64,000 nucleotides of DNA, taken from contig CM056574.1 of assembly GCA_029721435.1 (NCBI GenBank), positions 33,250,001 to 33,314,000 of the forward strand, given 5' to 3'. The position numbers and the translations under genes are program-made. How positions within the stretch are numbered: position 1 is the stretch's first letter; every line of letters begins with the position of its first letter. This document shows positions 44,795 to 53,545 of the stretch, piece by piece. This DNA comes from Gymnothorax reevesii (taxonomy: Eukaryota > Chordata > Actinopteri > Anguilliformes > Muraenidae). Under the pieces are notes generated by a model. That model was given only the letters and a program-made list of their open reading frames with translations, searched no databases and had not been told where the DNA came from.

Positions 44795-46135
44795 GAGGGA
44801 CGTCTGTCTGTGACGGATACACTCGCCGCTGCTCGTGCTTCATCATTGTCCTCTGTCCTGATTCTTCACGAACTGTCTGCTGCTTTCGACACGGTCAACC
44901 ACCAACTCCTGCCCTCCGCTCCGGCAGACATGGAGTTTCTCAGACAGCTCTTGCGAGGTTTGTCTCGTATCTGGCTGGCTGGACATTCCAGGTTTCCCAC
45001 ATGGGATCGGTCTCTTCCTCTCAGCCCCTTACCACGGGTGTCCCTCAGGGATCTGTCCTCGGGACCCTGCTGTTCTACAACCCCAATTCCAAAATACTTG
45101 GGACAAAGTGTAAATTGTGAATAAAATCTAAACCCAATGACTTTCAAATCACACCTGCCAGTATTTAATTCACAATAGAACAGAGATAACATAGCAAATG
45201 TTGAAATTGAGAAATTTTACAACTTTATCCACAAAATGAGCTCATTACAAATTTTAAGGCTGCTATAGGTCTCAAAAAAGTTGGGACATGGGCCCGTTTA
45301 TTATGGTGTAGCATCCCCTCTTCTTTTTAACACAGAGTGGAGGCGTCTGGGCATTGAGGAGACAAGTTTCTTGAGTTTAGCCATTGGAATTTGATCCCAC
45401 TATTATCTAATACAGGCTTCCAGCTGCTGGAGAGTTTTAGGTCTCTTTTGACAGACTTTTCGCTTAATTATGCGTCAAAGGTTCTCAATTGGTGAAAAAT
45501 CAGGACTGCAGGCAGGCCAGTTCAGCACACGGACTCTTCTACTATGAAGCCATGCTGTTGTAATAATTGCAGTATATGGTTTTGCATTGTTCTGCTGAAC
45601 TACACAATACCTGCCTTGGAGTAGATGTCATCTGGAGGGGAGCATATGTTGCTCTAAAACCTTTATATACCTCTCAGTATTCACGGTGCTTTTTAAAGCA
45701 TGCAAGTGTCCCACGCCATAAAACATCAGAGATGCTGGCTTTTGAACTGACAACAGGAGGAGTGGTCTTTCTCCTCTTTAGCCGGGAATGACCTTCCCAC
45801 CTCCCTAAGAACTGCTCCATCCCTGCCGCTCTTCCGCAGTAACCTTAAGACTCACTTGTTTAGACAATTTCTGACCTGATCCACCCCCCCGCTTAATTTA
45901 AAGAAGAAAAAAATCTTCCAGCTCTATTGTTTGCTCTCATTTGCTTTGCTTCTTTTTCTCTTGTGTGCTACTGCCTTCTGTACAGTCCTTGCTCTACATG
46001 TTCATGACTTCAGGTGACTAATGCTTGATATGAATTGTAATTCGTCCAGTCTTGGGCCACAGTGTCAGTGACCTTACTGTATGCATTTGCTGTAAGTCGC
46101 TTGGAGAAAAGCGTCCGTTAAATAAATGTAAATAT
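44795..46135 (+). mobile_element. L2-type LINE remnant, split by a Tc1 fragment
   Basis: Translated pieces at 44795-45075 show reverse-transcriptase motifs of L2-type LINEs: SVLILHELSAAFDTVNHQLL (catalytic region A-like) and GVPQGSVLG-like sequence near 45037-45065, with frame changes between. The reading breaks at 45076, where a Tc1-type fragment begins. L2-like C-terminal sequence resumes at about 45785 (GAATGACCTTCCCACCTCC, then AGACTCACTTGTTTAGACAA). The 3' tail near 46092-46135 (TGTAAGTCGCTTGGAGAAAA, GCGTCCGTTAAATAAATG) is the widespread L2-type terminus. Several hundred bases of the expected C-terminal region are missing between the halves. No part is functional. Confidence 0.75.
45078..45784 (-). 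mobile_element. Truncated Tc1-type element inside the LINE
   Basis: The left end CAACCCCAATTCCAAAATAC, continuing TTGGGACAAAGTG, is a degenerate form of a very common fish Tc1 terminus. A TA precedes it (45076-45077). Minus-strand sequence from about 45784 to 45290 resembles the C-terminal half of a transposase of that family, including the region before the catalytic Glu (CTGGCCTGCCTGCAGTCCTG near 45507-45526), with many stops. No right-hand terminus is found, so the right side was probably lost in a deletion that also removed LINE sequence. Confidence 0.7.
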
Positions 46136-46480
46136 AAATTACTTTTGATGAAGTTTGTGGTCATTGTCCTGCTGGAAAATTCACCCAAGTCAAAGTCTCA
46201 GCCAACAGTCAATCGGATTTTAAGCCCGTCTCATTTGCTTTTCCCCATTGTGTATGGTGACAAAAAAATAAAATAAAAATTTGTGTGCATTAACTCATTT
46301 TTATACTCTAGTGAAATACGTCATCGCTCAACGCCTTATCTTTGGACTAGTTTAATGAAATTGCATTTAAAAAATTGCCAATTTAACTTTGATTATGATG
46401 TGTAATATTTGTAGTCCAAGAAAAATTGACACCTATGGCTTGATGGAAAATATGAGAGTACTTTTGAAACAAATGTATTG
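46136..46480. other. No recognised gene
   Basis: AT-rich flanking sequence with no visible terminus or motif. Confidence 0.4.
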
Positions 46481-46995
46481 AAAAAATATGTTTAACAAGA
46501 GCCATCAGGAGATGGCATATCCCCCGGCCCCCCGTCATCAATTTCCGATTAGCAAAAGGCACCACGTCCGGTCATGATTAATGTGCACGCCATTATTTGT
46601 GGAAATATAATGAACAGTTTTGAAGTTACGCTCCTGAAACCAAATGTTCAGATGAACAGACAGATGGACAGACAACTGCACCCATGACTATATCCCCACG
46701 CATTATGTCAATAGTAACAAGTGCACCGCCTATCGGCGAATGTCGTATTGCTGCACAATACTAGTCCCCTACAGGTTTATGCATATTATATTTCCTAAAA
46801 TGTAGGTCAAAGTGACCTGTATAGGGTACATGACACACCCTCTCCCCAAGATGCATCCACACACCAACTGTGATGTTCCTAGGTCATACGGTATTGAAGT
46901 TATGAAGCGGACACAAATGCGGACGGATGGACTGACGGATGGACTGATGGACGGATGGAGTGCAATTCTATAGTCCCCTCCGTTTCCGGTAGGGG
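46481..46995. repeat. Two adjacent dispersed-repeat modules with CAGA/CGGA tails and CCCC...GGGG hairpins
   Basis: One module carries GAACAGACAGATGGACAGAC near 46655, followed by TATATCCCCACGCATTATGT. The next carries GCGGACGGATGGACTGACGG near 46919, followed by a hairpin AGTCCCCT...AGGGGACT at about 46969-46998 and an AATAATAATAA stretch. The same architecture occurs at about 12040-12110 and 27710-27785 in this window, so I infer a shared repeat family. Confidence 0.5.
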
Positions 46996-47688
46996 ACTAA
47001 TAATAATAAAACAATAGGATAATAAGAATTATATACTTTTTTCATATATCTGATCTTAAAACGTAATATTAGCTTTGTTGTGTACTATATGTCACCCTCA
47101 TTCATCATGGATGGCAGTAATTCCACACATGACCTAGTCCAAGGAAAGGATGTATAAACACCATTAAATGCAATATTTACATTGACTAGTGTACAGTATC
47201 CTGTCCTTCCACGCAAATGTCCATAATATTAAACTCTCCAGGAGATAGCATTTGGACAGTATATTGAAAGAAACTATTTCATGAGTGTATCACAATGTAT
47301 TGACTAGTATTGCCACCACCCAAGTCTGCAATATAATTTCTAAAGATCTCCTGTGCAATATTTCCTATTTTCTGCGGAATTACATGCTCACATGGAAGTG
47401 AAAGAAAACACCATGAGCAGCCAAGACAGCCAGCGCTTTTTATAGACAGCAATGAAAGAAGATATGACATCATTCTCCAGAATCTGCTTGTGTCCAAAAG
47501 TCCGAAGCTGTTCAGGGCCATCCACACTAATAAAAGAAATTACCACTTATCCTTCAGTGAATTCACCATATATTCTAAGGAATAAGAAACTGGATGTGTG
47601 CAATGTGATCTACCCTTTTGCACGTACACACTGGGTGGCTCTGGCATTGCAGTGTGCATGCATACATAAGGGTAACTTTTTGAAGACA
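46996..47688. other. No recognised gene
   Basis: AT-rich sequence with short frames only and no recognisable termini. Confidence 0.4.
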
Positions 47689-49238
47689 AAGTCAGCTCCA
47701 AAAATATCTGGACATTAACAAATGGATACTTTAGCCGTCTACCACAGCATAGCGGAGTTGAAATTAAAAAATGCAAACAAAGTACAGACTTTCAGCTTTC
47801 ATTTGGACATATTTACATCAAATCTGGTGAATGGCATACAAATTACAGAACTTCTCAGACGTGGTCCCCTTGTTTAAAAGGGGCAAAAATAATTTGAAAA
47901 TCTGCCGCTCAGAAGTTCCATGGCCAGGTGTGTGTGTTATTCCCTCACTATTCATTTCACAAATAAGTAGATAAAGGGTCTCCAGTTTATCAAAGTGTGA
48001 CATTTGCATTTGGAATCTGCTGTTGGTATCTCATGATTTTAAATCTAAAGAGCCGCCACTGCCAGTAAACAAACTCAGGAGTGAAGGAGCGAAAACTTCA
48101 GATGTGGTAAAATCAATCATTTCGTAAATTCCTAAAAAGATAGATTACACTGGTGAGCTCAGAAACACCATTACAGCCTCACTCAGTCTTACTCCAAGTG
48201 GAAGACCTCAGATAAGACCTGACAAGATTGCGCCCTCCCAGTCAAGAAAAACCCCTTACAGAAGAGTTGCACAAATCAAAAACATCCCAAAGGCATACCA
48301 ATGTTCAAGTCAACAATGGAAACAACACTTTCACAGAACACACTGAGGGTACAAGATGTAAGCCACTGGTAAGCTTGAATGGAGGAACACCAGACTAGAG
48401 TTTGCAAAAAAAAAAAATCTAAAAACAAATTATTTTTAAAAAGCCTGTACAGTTCTGCAACAGAATTCTCTGGACAGATGAGGCAAAGACCAACTTGAAC
48501 CAGAATGATGGGAAGAGAAAAATATACAGAAAGGAAAGAACTGCTCGTGATCCAAAGCAAACCCCCTCATCTGTGAAGCATTGTGGCAGTAGTGCTACTG
48601 TATGGGCATGTACGGCCGTCAGTGGAACTGGTTCTAATATTTAATGTTGATGTGACAGCTGACAAAAGAAGCAGGATGACTCCTTAATTTTATTTGGCTT
48701 CTCAATCTGCACACATTCAGCAAAATGCTTCTAAAGTTATTAAATGGTGCTTCACAGTGCAGATCAACAATAGCCCTGTTTTTACCCGCAAAAACATCCC
48801 GAGACTATTTTTTAAAGCGAAGAAGTTGAATGTTACACCATAAAATGTTTTACACCCAAATTCAATTAAACATGCATTTCACATGAAGGCAGAACACCCC
48901 AGGAACAAGCAGGAACTGAACTGAAAGCCAGGCAAAGTGTCATGAGAATGAAAACCCAGCAGACTTCATTAAAGATTATAATTTAAGTCATAATTGTTGT
49001 TTTGTCCAATTACTTTTGAGCACCAGTTATGTAAAAAAATGAATATAAAATGACTACAGAGAAAAAATGCCTGTAATTCCTACATGGTTCACAGTAGCTT
49101 TGACATAACCCTTAAAGGTGAAAGACTAAGTCACTTTAAGCACAGTACATCTAGTTTCATTTCAAATCCATAGCGGTGGCATGTAAGCGAAAAATTATTA
49201 AAATAGTGTCACTCCCCAAATACTTATGGACATGACAG
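47689..49238 (+). mobile_element. Decayed Tc1-type element
   Basis: The left end AAGTCAGCTCCAAAAATATC, continuing TGGACA, pairs inverted with the right end (read inward: CTGTCATGTCCATAAGTATT, then TGGGGAGTGACAC). The right end is followed by TA (49239-49240); the left flanking TA has been lost. The termini match my recollection of a common fish Tc1 family. Inside, reading on the plus strand, ILWTDEAKTNLNQNDGKRK with the first catalytic Asp lies near 48465-48520. Sequence at about 48800-48960 (CCCGAGACTATTTTTTAAAG, GCATGCATTTCAC, CCCCAGGAACAAGCAGGAAC) resembles the C-terminal catalytic part of that family. Stops, shifts and deletions interrupt it throughout. Length is about 1550 bp. Confidence 0.75.
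48276..48960 (+). pseudogene. Tc1-type transposase remnant
   Basis: This is the decayed coding part of the element at 47689-49238. A recognisable block WTDEAK (first catalytic Asp) is followed by KRKIYRKERTARDPKQTPSS and VKHCGSSATVWACTAVSGTG, in the order seen in Tc1-type transposases (the last two correspond to the glycine-rich box). The second catalytic Asp region is deleted or unrecognisable. The third region is represented only by degraded sequence near 48800-48960. An A-run at about 48407-48420 interrupts the reading. No functional protein. Confidence 0.65.
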
Positions 49239-50519
49239 TATATATACTGTAGCTGGGTATTCATATGAAGGGAGGAAATTCCGTCCTGTGCAATGCGTGC
49301 CAGGTGTATGTGTGTAAGTAATGTTAGCATTTTAAATTGTGTTAACGGCAATTTTTGAGCAATTTTCAAGTAATTGTAGGTAATGCAATGTCATGCCAAA
49401 TGCATATTTACGCGACAGATTGAAGTCATACTGTTAGCAGCAGTCCATGGAACCTACCGCAGTGGTTTCTGGGACACAGTGCTTCATGGTGCATTGTCTG
49501 TCAATGGAGCATTTCAAATGGGGTTAGTGAGTGCATGAGGATAATTAAGTCACGTGTGGTCAGTAATTTCCCTTCTATTGCCTCACAGCGTGTGTGCGTG
49601 AACGTGTGTGTGTGTAGTCGTTCATGAAACCAGAGAAAATGAGACCATCTCCCTAGCTTTTTTCTCACAGGCACGTTCGACTCTCAAATAAGCTCCATCA
49701 ACTCCAGCACGCTCCAAAGGTTCCATCAGACATTACATGAACTTTAAAATACACTCATTCCCAACACGAGCCTCCGAAACCTGTACCATACCATTGCCCT
49801 TTCATTTTCCAGACCCCATTATCTCCATTATTCCATGGCCTCATTTCCCAAGCCCATCATAGTGGCTCCTTCCCATGAAACCTGCATTGCACGTCCCTCT
49901 GGCAAAACCCCCCAGCACTCATCTAACCTGACACTAGTACCACAAGACCCACCCACCTCTAAAACACCGGAATAAGGCCAGAGTGTGCTGAGATATGACC
50001 AGGCCTGTGAGCTGGCAGCAGCTAATGATGTCTTGATGGCTCTGCTCTATCGATCTCTTCTGGGCTTAGAAATAAAAAACCAGTCTTCCAACAGAGGGGA
50101 AAAGGAAGACATTTGAGGACAGCAGAACAGATTTCTGCTATCCTGACTGAGACAGGACCCATCTTTCGACACCCTCCCTAATGGAAGTGAGAACACAGCG
50201 GGGACTTACCATGATATCATGCCACGGCTTCCTCGCTAGTGGATGAATGATGCCTTTCTATATATAACAGCTAGCCTTTGCATCATTGCATCGCTCACTC
50301 ATACTCCAAGTGCAATTTTGTCTCTTTCTCATTTTCCCCCACAGTTATTTTATTTATTTATTTTCTGTCCACTGGGAAAAGCATCATTGCCTTTTGTTGC
50401 ACCTTGTTGTACGGACCATATGCTAAGTTTAAGAGAAAGAAGAAAAGGCAAGTGCTGCATTGGGTCAGAAAAAACTTATATGAGGGATCAGGCGCTCTTA
50501 CAGTATAAGGACAAACAAG
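49239..50519. other. No recognised gene
   Basis: Ordinary sequence with a GT-rich bit at 49587-49615 and a CA/C-rich stretch at 49740-49970. No termini, splice-bounded exons or motifs that I recognise. Confidence 0.4.
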
Positions 50520-50590
50520 TATGAATAAAGCAAATGCCACCTCTTTTGGTTTCCCTTTTGAAAAGAGTCTTAAAAATCTGAGGCACGCTG

Positions 50591-50727
50591 ACGATTTTGA
50601 ACATCAAGCTAAGGATATGTCTATGAGAGTTGTACAAAAGGGCGACAAGAGGAGAGTTCTTGATCACGCCCTGACTAGAACCAAGTCCCTGACTAGAAAA
50701 AAGCTCATGACTAAGAGACCAAAAGTA
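50591..50727 (+). pseudogene. Penelope-like element protein, segment after the reverse-transcriptase core (truncated)
   Basis: The frame reads DDFEHQAKDMSMRVVQKGD, then RRVLDHALTRTKSLTRKKLM and TKRPK, resembling the region following the catalytic core of Penelope-like reverse transcriptases. There the protein typically has a GYP-like turn followed by a basic helix. The catalytic core itself is absent because the copy is truncated at its left side, where an inverted tail sequence abuts. The reading stops at the inserted Tc1 element (from 50728) and would resume after it at about 52342. Confidence 0.6.
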
Positions 50728-52339
50728 TCAAACCCAAAACCAGTGAAGTTGGCACGTTATGTAAATCGTAGATAAAAACAGAATACAATGATTTGCAAAT
50801 CCTTTTCAACTTATATTCACTTGAATACACTGCAAAGACAAGATGTTTAATGTTCAAACATAGAAACTTTATTTTTTGTTTGCAAATAATCATTAACTTA
50901 GAATTTAAAGGCAACAACACATTGCAAAAAAGTTGGCACAGGGGCCTTTTTACCACTGTGCTACATCGCCTTTGCTTTTAATGACACTCAGTAAATGTTT
51001 GGGAACTGAAGAGACCATTTTTTGAAGCTTTTCAGGTGGAACTCTTTCCCATTCTTGCTTAATGTACAGCTTAAGTTGTTCAACAGTGCGGGGTCTCCAT
51101 TGTCGTATTTTACGCTTCATAATGCGCCACACATTTTCAATGGGAGACAGGTCTGGACTACAGGCAGGCCAGTCTAGTACCCGCACTCTTTTACTACGGA
51201 GCTATGCTGTGCACGTAGTAAAACGTGCAGAATGTGGCTTGGCATTGTCTTGCTGAAATATGCAGGGGCGTCCATGAAAAAGACGTTGCTTGGATGGCAA
51301 CATATGTTGCTCCAAAACCTGTATGTACCTTTCAGCATTAATGGTGCCTTCACATATGTGTAAGTTGCCCATGCCTTGGACACTAATACACCCCCATACC
51401 ATCACAGATGCTGGCTTTTGAACTTTGAGCCTATAACAGTCCGGATGGTTCTTTTCCTCTTTGGTCCGGAGGACACGACGTCCACAGTTTCCAAAAACAA
51501 TTTGAAATTTGGACTCGTCAGACCACAGAACACTTTTCCACTTTGCATCAGTCCATCTTAGATGAGCTTGGGCCCAGCGAAGCCCGCAGCGTTTCTGGGT
51601 GCTGTTGATAAATGGCTTTCACTTTGTATTGTAGAGTTTTAACTTGCACTTGCAGATGTAGCGACGAACTGTAGTTACTGACAGAGGTTTTCTGAAGTGT
51701 TTCTGAGCCCATGTGGTGATGTCCTTTACACACTGATGTCGGTTTTTGATGCAGTACTGCCTAAGGGATCGAAGGTCACGGGCATTCAATGTTGGTTTTC
51801 GGCCTTGTCGCTTACGTGCAGTGATTTCTCCAGATTCTCTGAACCTTTTGACGATATTACGGACCGTAGATGATGAAATCCCTAAATTTCTTGCAATAGC
51901 TCATTGAGGAATGTTGTTTTTAAACTGTTCGACGATCAGCTCACGCATTTGTTCACTAAATGGTGACCCTCGCCCCATCCTTGTTTGTGAATGACTGAGC
52001 ATTTCAGGGAAGCTGCTTTTATACCCAATCATGGCACCCACCTGTTCCCAATTAGCCCTTTCACCTGTGGGCTGTTCCAAATAAGTGTTTGATGAGCATT
52101 CCTCAACTCTCTCAGTCTTTTTTGCCACTTGTGCCAGCTTTTTTGAAACATGTTGCAGGCATCAAATTCCAAATGAGCTAATATTTGCAAAAAATTACAA
52201 AGTTTACCTGTTCGAACATTAAGTAACTTGTCGTTGCAGTGTATTCAATTGAATATAGGTTGAAAAGGATTTGCAAATCATTGTATTGTTTTTATTTACG
52301 ATTTACACAACGTGCCAACTTCACTGGTTTTGGGTTTTG
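50728..52339 (-). mobile_element. DD36E Tc1-type element inserted in the Penelope-like element
   Basis: The ends are inverted copies: left TCAAACCCAAAACCAGTGAA, continuing GTTGGCACGTTATGTAAATC; right read inward CAAAACCCAAAACCAGTGAA, continuing GTTGGCACGTTGTGTAAATC. Homology extends roughly 100 bp inward. TA lies outside both ends (50726-50727 and 52340-52341). The length is 1612 bp. The transposase is on the minus strand and readable in one frame apart from three stops. The catalytic spacing is 36 residues between the second Asp and the Glu, as in the DD36E (Incomer-type) group described in animals; that name is from memory. Confidence 0.85.
50950..51978 (-). pseudogene. Tc1-type (DD36E) transposase with three in-frame stops
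   Basis: From the ATG at 51978 the frame starts MGRGSPFSEQMRELIVEQFK and continues without any frameshift to a stop at 50950-50952, 342 codons. Along it lie two helix-turn-helix regions (roughly residues 10-55 and 70-115). The first catalytic motif is VLWSDESKFQIVFGNCGRR near residue 160. A VMVWGCISVQGMG glycine box follows. FQQDNAKPHSARF carries the second Asp and DLSPIENVW the catalytic Glu. The protein ends GDVAQW. In-frame stops fall at about 51905 (in PQ*AIARNLG), about 51620 (in NTK*KPFINS) and about 51200 (in CTA*LRSKRV). At least two of these could be single-base changes from Arg or Trp codons. The residue count between Asp and Glu includes the third stop. Confidence 0.88.
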
Positions 52340-52341
52340 TA

Positions 52342-53005
52342 AAACAGTCGTTCGGAATGTTTTTTTCCGAACCAACACAGTGACAAGGCCAATTAGATTA
52401 GGAACATTATTAATAAGAATAGGGGTGTTTTGCTGAATGAGGGTGCCCTTTGCTCAGTGTTTAGTGAACTTCCCACCTCCTTTCGAAAGGCACTAACCCT
52501 TCGCGATAGCTTCTCAGCAAATTATCTGCCAGCCATTCGACCCACTTTACATTTCCCAAAAGCCACAGAGACATACAGATATGGAGCCTGTAACCATTGC
52601 AACAACATTAAAAGAGAGAATACATTTATGGATGTCTTCACTCATAGAACATTCAATTGTCGTAGCTTTGCTGACTAACACGACTCATGGTATAGGTTAG
52701 AGTGTGAACGTGGCTGTTTTTACGTGGGACGTACCAAATAAAAACTGCAGCAAAGGCTGGCCGAGCATAAAAATGCGATGAGAACCCAGAGCCCCAATTA
52801 CCCTATGGCACAACATTACAAGAATGCTGGCCACTCTAGCTCAAATACCATTAAGGCCATGGTAATTGGAGTTATCCCACACAATGTCAGGGGAGGGGAC
52901 CGTTTGAAAAGTCTTTTCCAGGGGGAGACTTTCTGGATCTACACCCTGAGGACCACCACCTTTCCTGGCCTCAATGAGGAAATGGACTTTATCCCATTTC
53001 TATAG
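52342..53005 (+). pseudogene. Penelope-like element: linker and GIY-YIG endonuclease region (broken)
   Basis: In one frame from about 52430 the sequence shows KALTLRDSFSANYLPAIRPT, LHFPK, then a Cys-rich motif YGACNHCNNIKRENTF, then TFNCRSF, then WYRLECERGCFYVGRT (the YVG of the GIY-YIG fold). Next come KLQQRLAEHKNAM and FQGETFWIYTLRTTTFPGLN, where the Glu is the usual catalytic acid, ending NEEMDFIPFL at 53005. Stops at 52676-52678 and 52739-52741 interrupt it. Such an endonuclease with an upstream Cys-rich motif, downstream of a reverse transcriptase, is diagnostic of Penelope-like elements, where it nicks the target DNA. The portion at 52342-52430 is too decayed to read reliably. Confidence 0.8.
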
Positions 53006-53395
53006 AATCATATTAACTTTGTTCATGATTCTCTGCTATGGTTTCGGGAGGCTATGCATGTTTACAAAGTTTATGCTGAGTGGCTCCAGATATCATGTCT
53101 TATGTTTTTTGTCTGTGTTTTGAATTCTGTAATGCAGCTAGTCCTTAGTAATATGGCTCTCAATTGATTGATATTGCCCCCAGCTTTATAATGAAATTGA
53201 TTATGTGCATAGCTAGAGTCTGTATTCTTCCCCTTTATGTTTTTCTTGAGTATTGAGTTTTTTATGCGTGTGTGCATTTTACCTTGTTCTGTGTGCTTGT
53301 GCTGGTGATATGTGCTTTTATTTTTCATTACTACTTTAACTGGGTTGGTATAGTGACCCTGGCCATGCCTGTCTTGAGCAATTATCTCTACTGCC

Positions 53396-53425
53396 CTGAT
53401 GAAGAAGTGAGTTGAGATGCGTTGG
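53396..53425 (+). ncRNA. Possible degenerate hammerhead-ribozyme core in the Penelope-like tail
   Basis: CTGATGA at 53396-53402 matches the invariant hammerhead core. It is followed by a short insert and GAGATGCGTTGG where GAAAC-type sequence would be expected. Hammerhead motifs are documented in Penelope-like elements, so the location is apt. However GAAA is altered to GAGA, and stem pairing is weak on inspection, so any ribozyme would be dead. Confidence 0.25.
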
Positions 53426-53545
53426 CTGTATCCATTATAATAAAGGATTTTTAACTCACGGTCAGAGTGCTTCTGATTTTTAAGACTGTTTTCAAAAGGG
53501 AAGTCTGCACCAAAAGAAGTCGCATTTGCTTTATTCAAATATGCT

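Larger units (their letters stand above)
50520..53545 (+). mobile_element. 5'-truncated Penelope-like retroelement with inverted tail, interrupted by a Tc1 element
   Basis: The body on the plus strand comprises a stretch from the end of the reverse-transcriptase region (about 50591-50727, FEHQAKDMSMRVVQKGDKRR then VLDHALTRTKSLTRK), and, after the inserted Tc1 (50728-52339), a linker and GIY-YIG endonuclease region (about 52342-53005). The 3' tail runs to about 53545. The extreme left (50520-50593) is an inverted copy of the extreme right tail (about 53455-53540): both read GAATAAAGCAAATGC, CTTTTGGT, CCCTTTTGAAAA and GTCTTAAAAATC in opposite directions. Inverted or partial terminal copies and 5' truncation are well known in Penelope-like elements. 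Most of the reverse transcriptase is missing, so the copy is dead. Confidence 0.75.
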
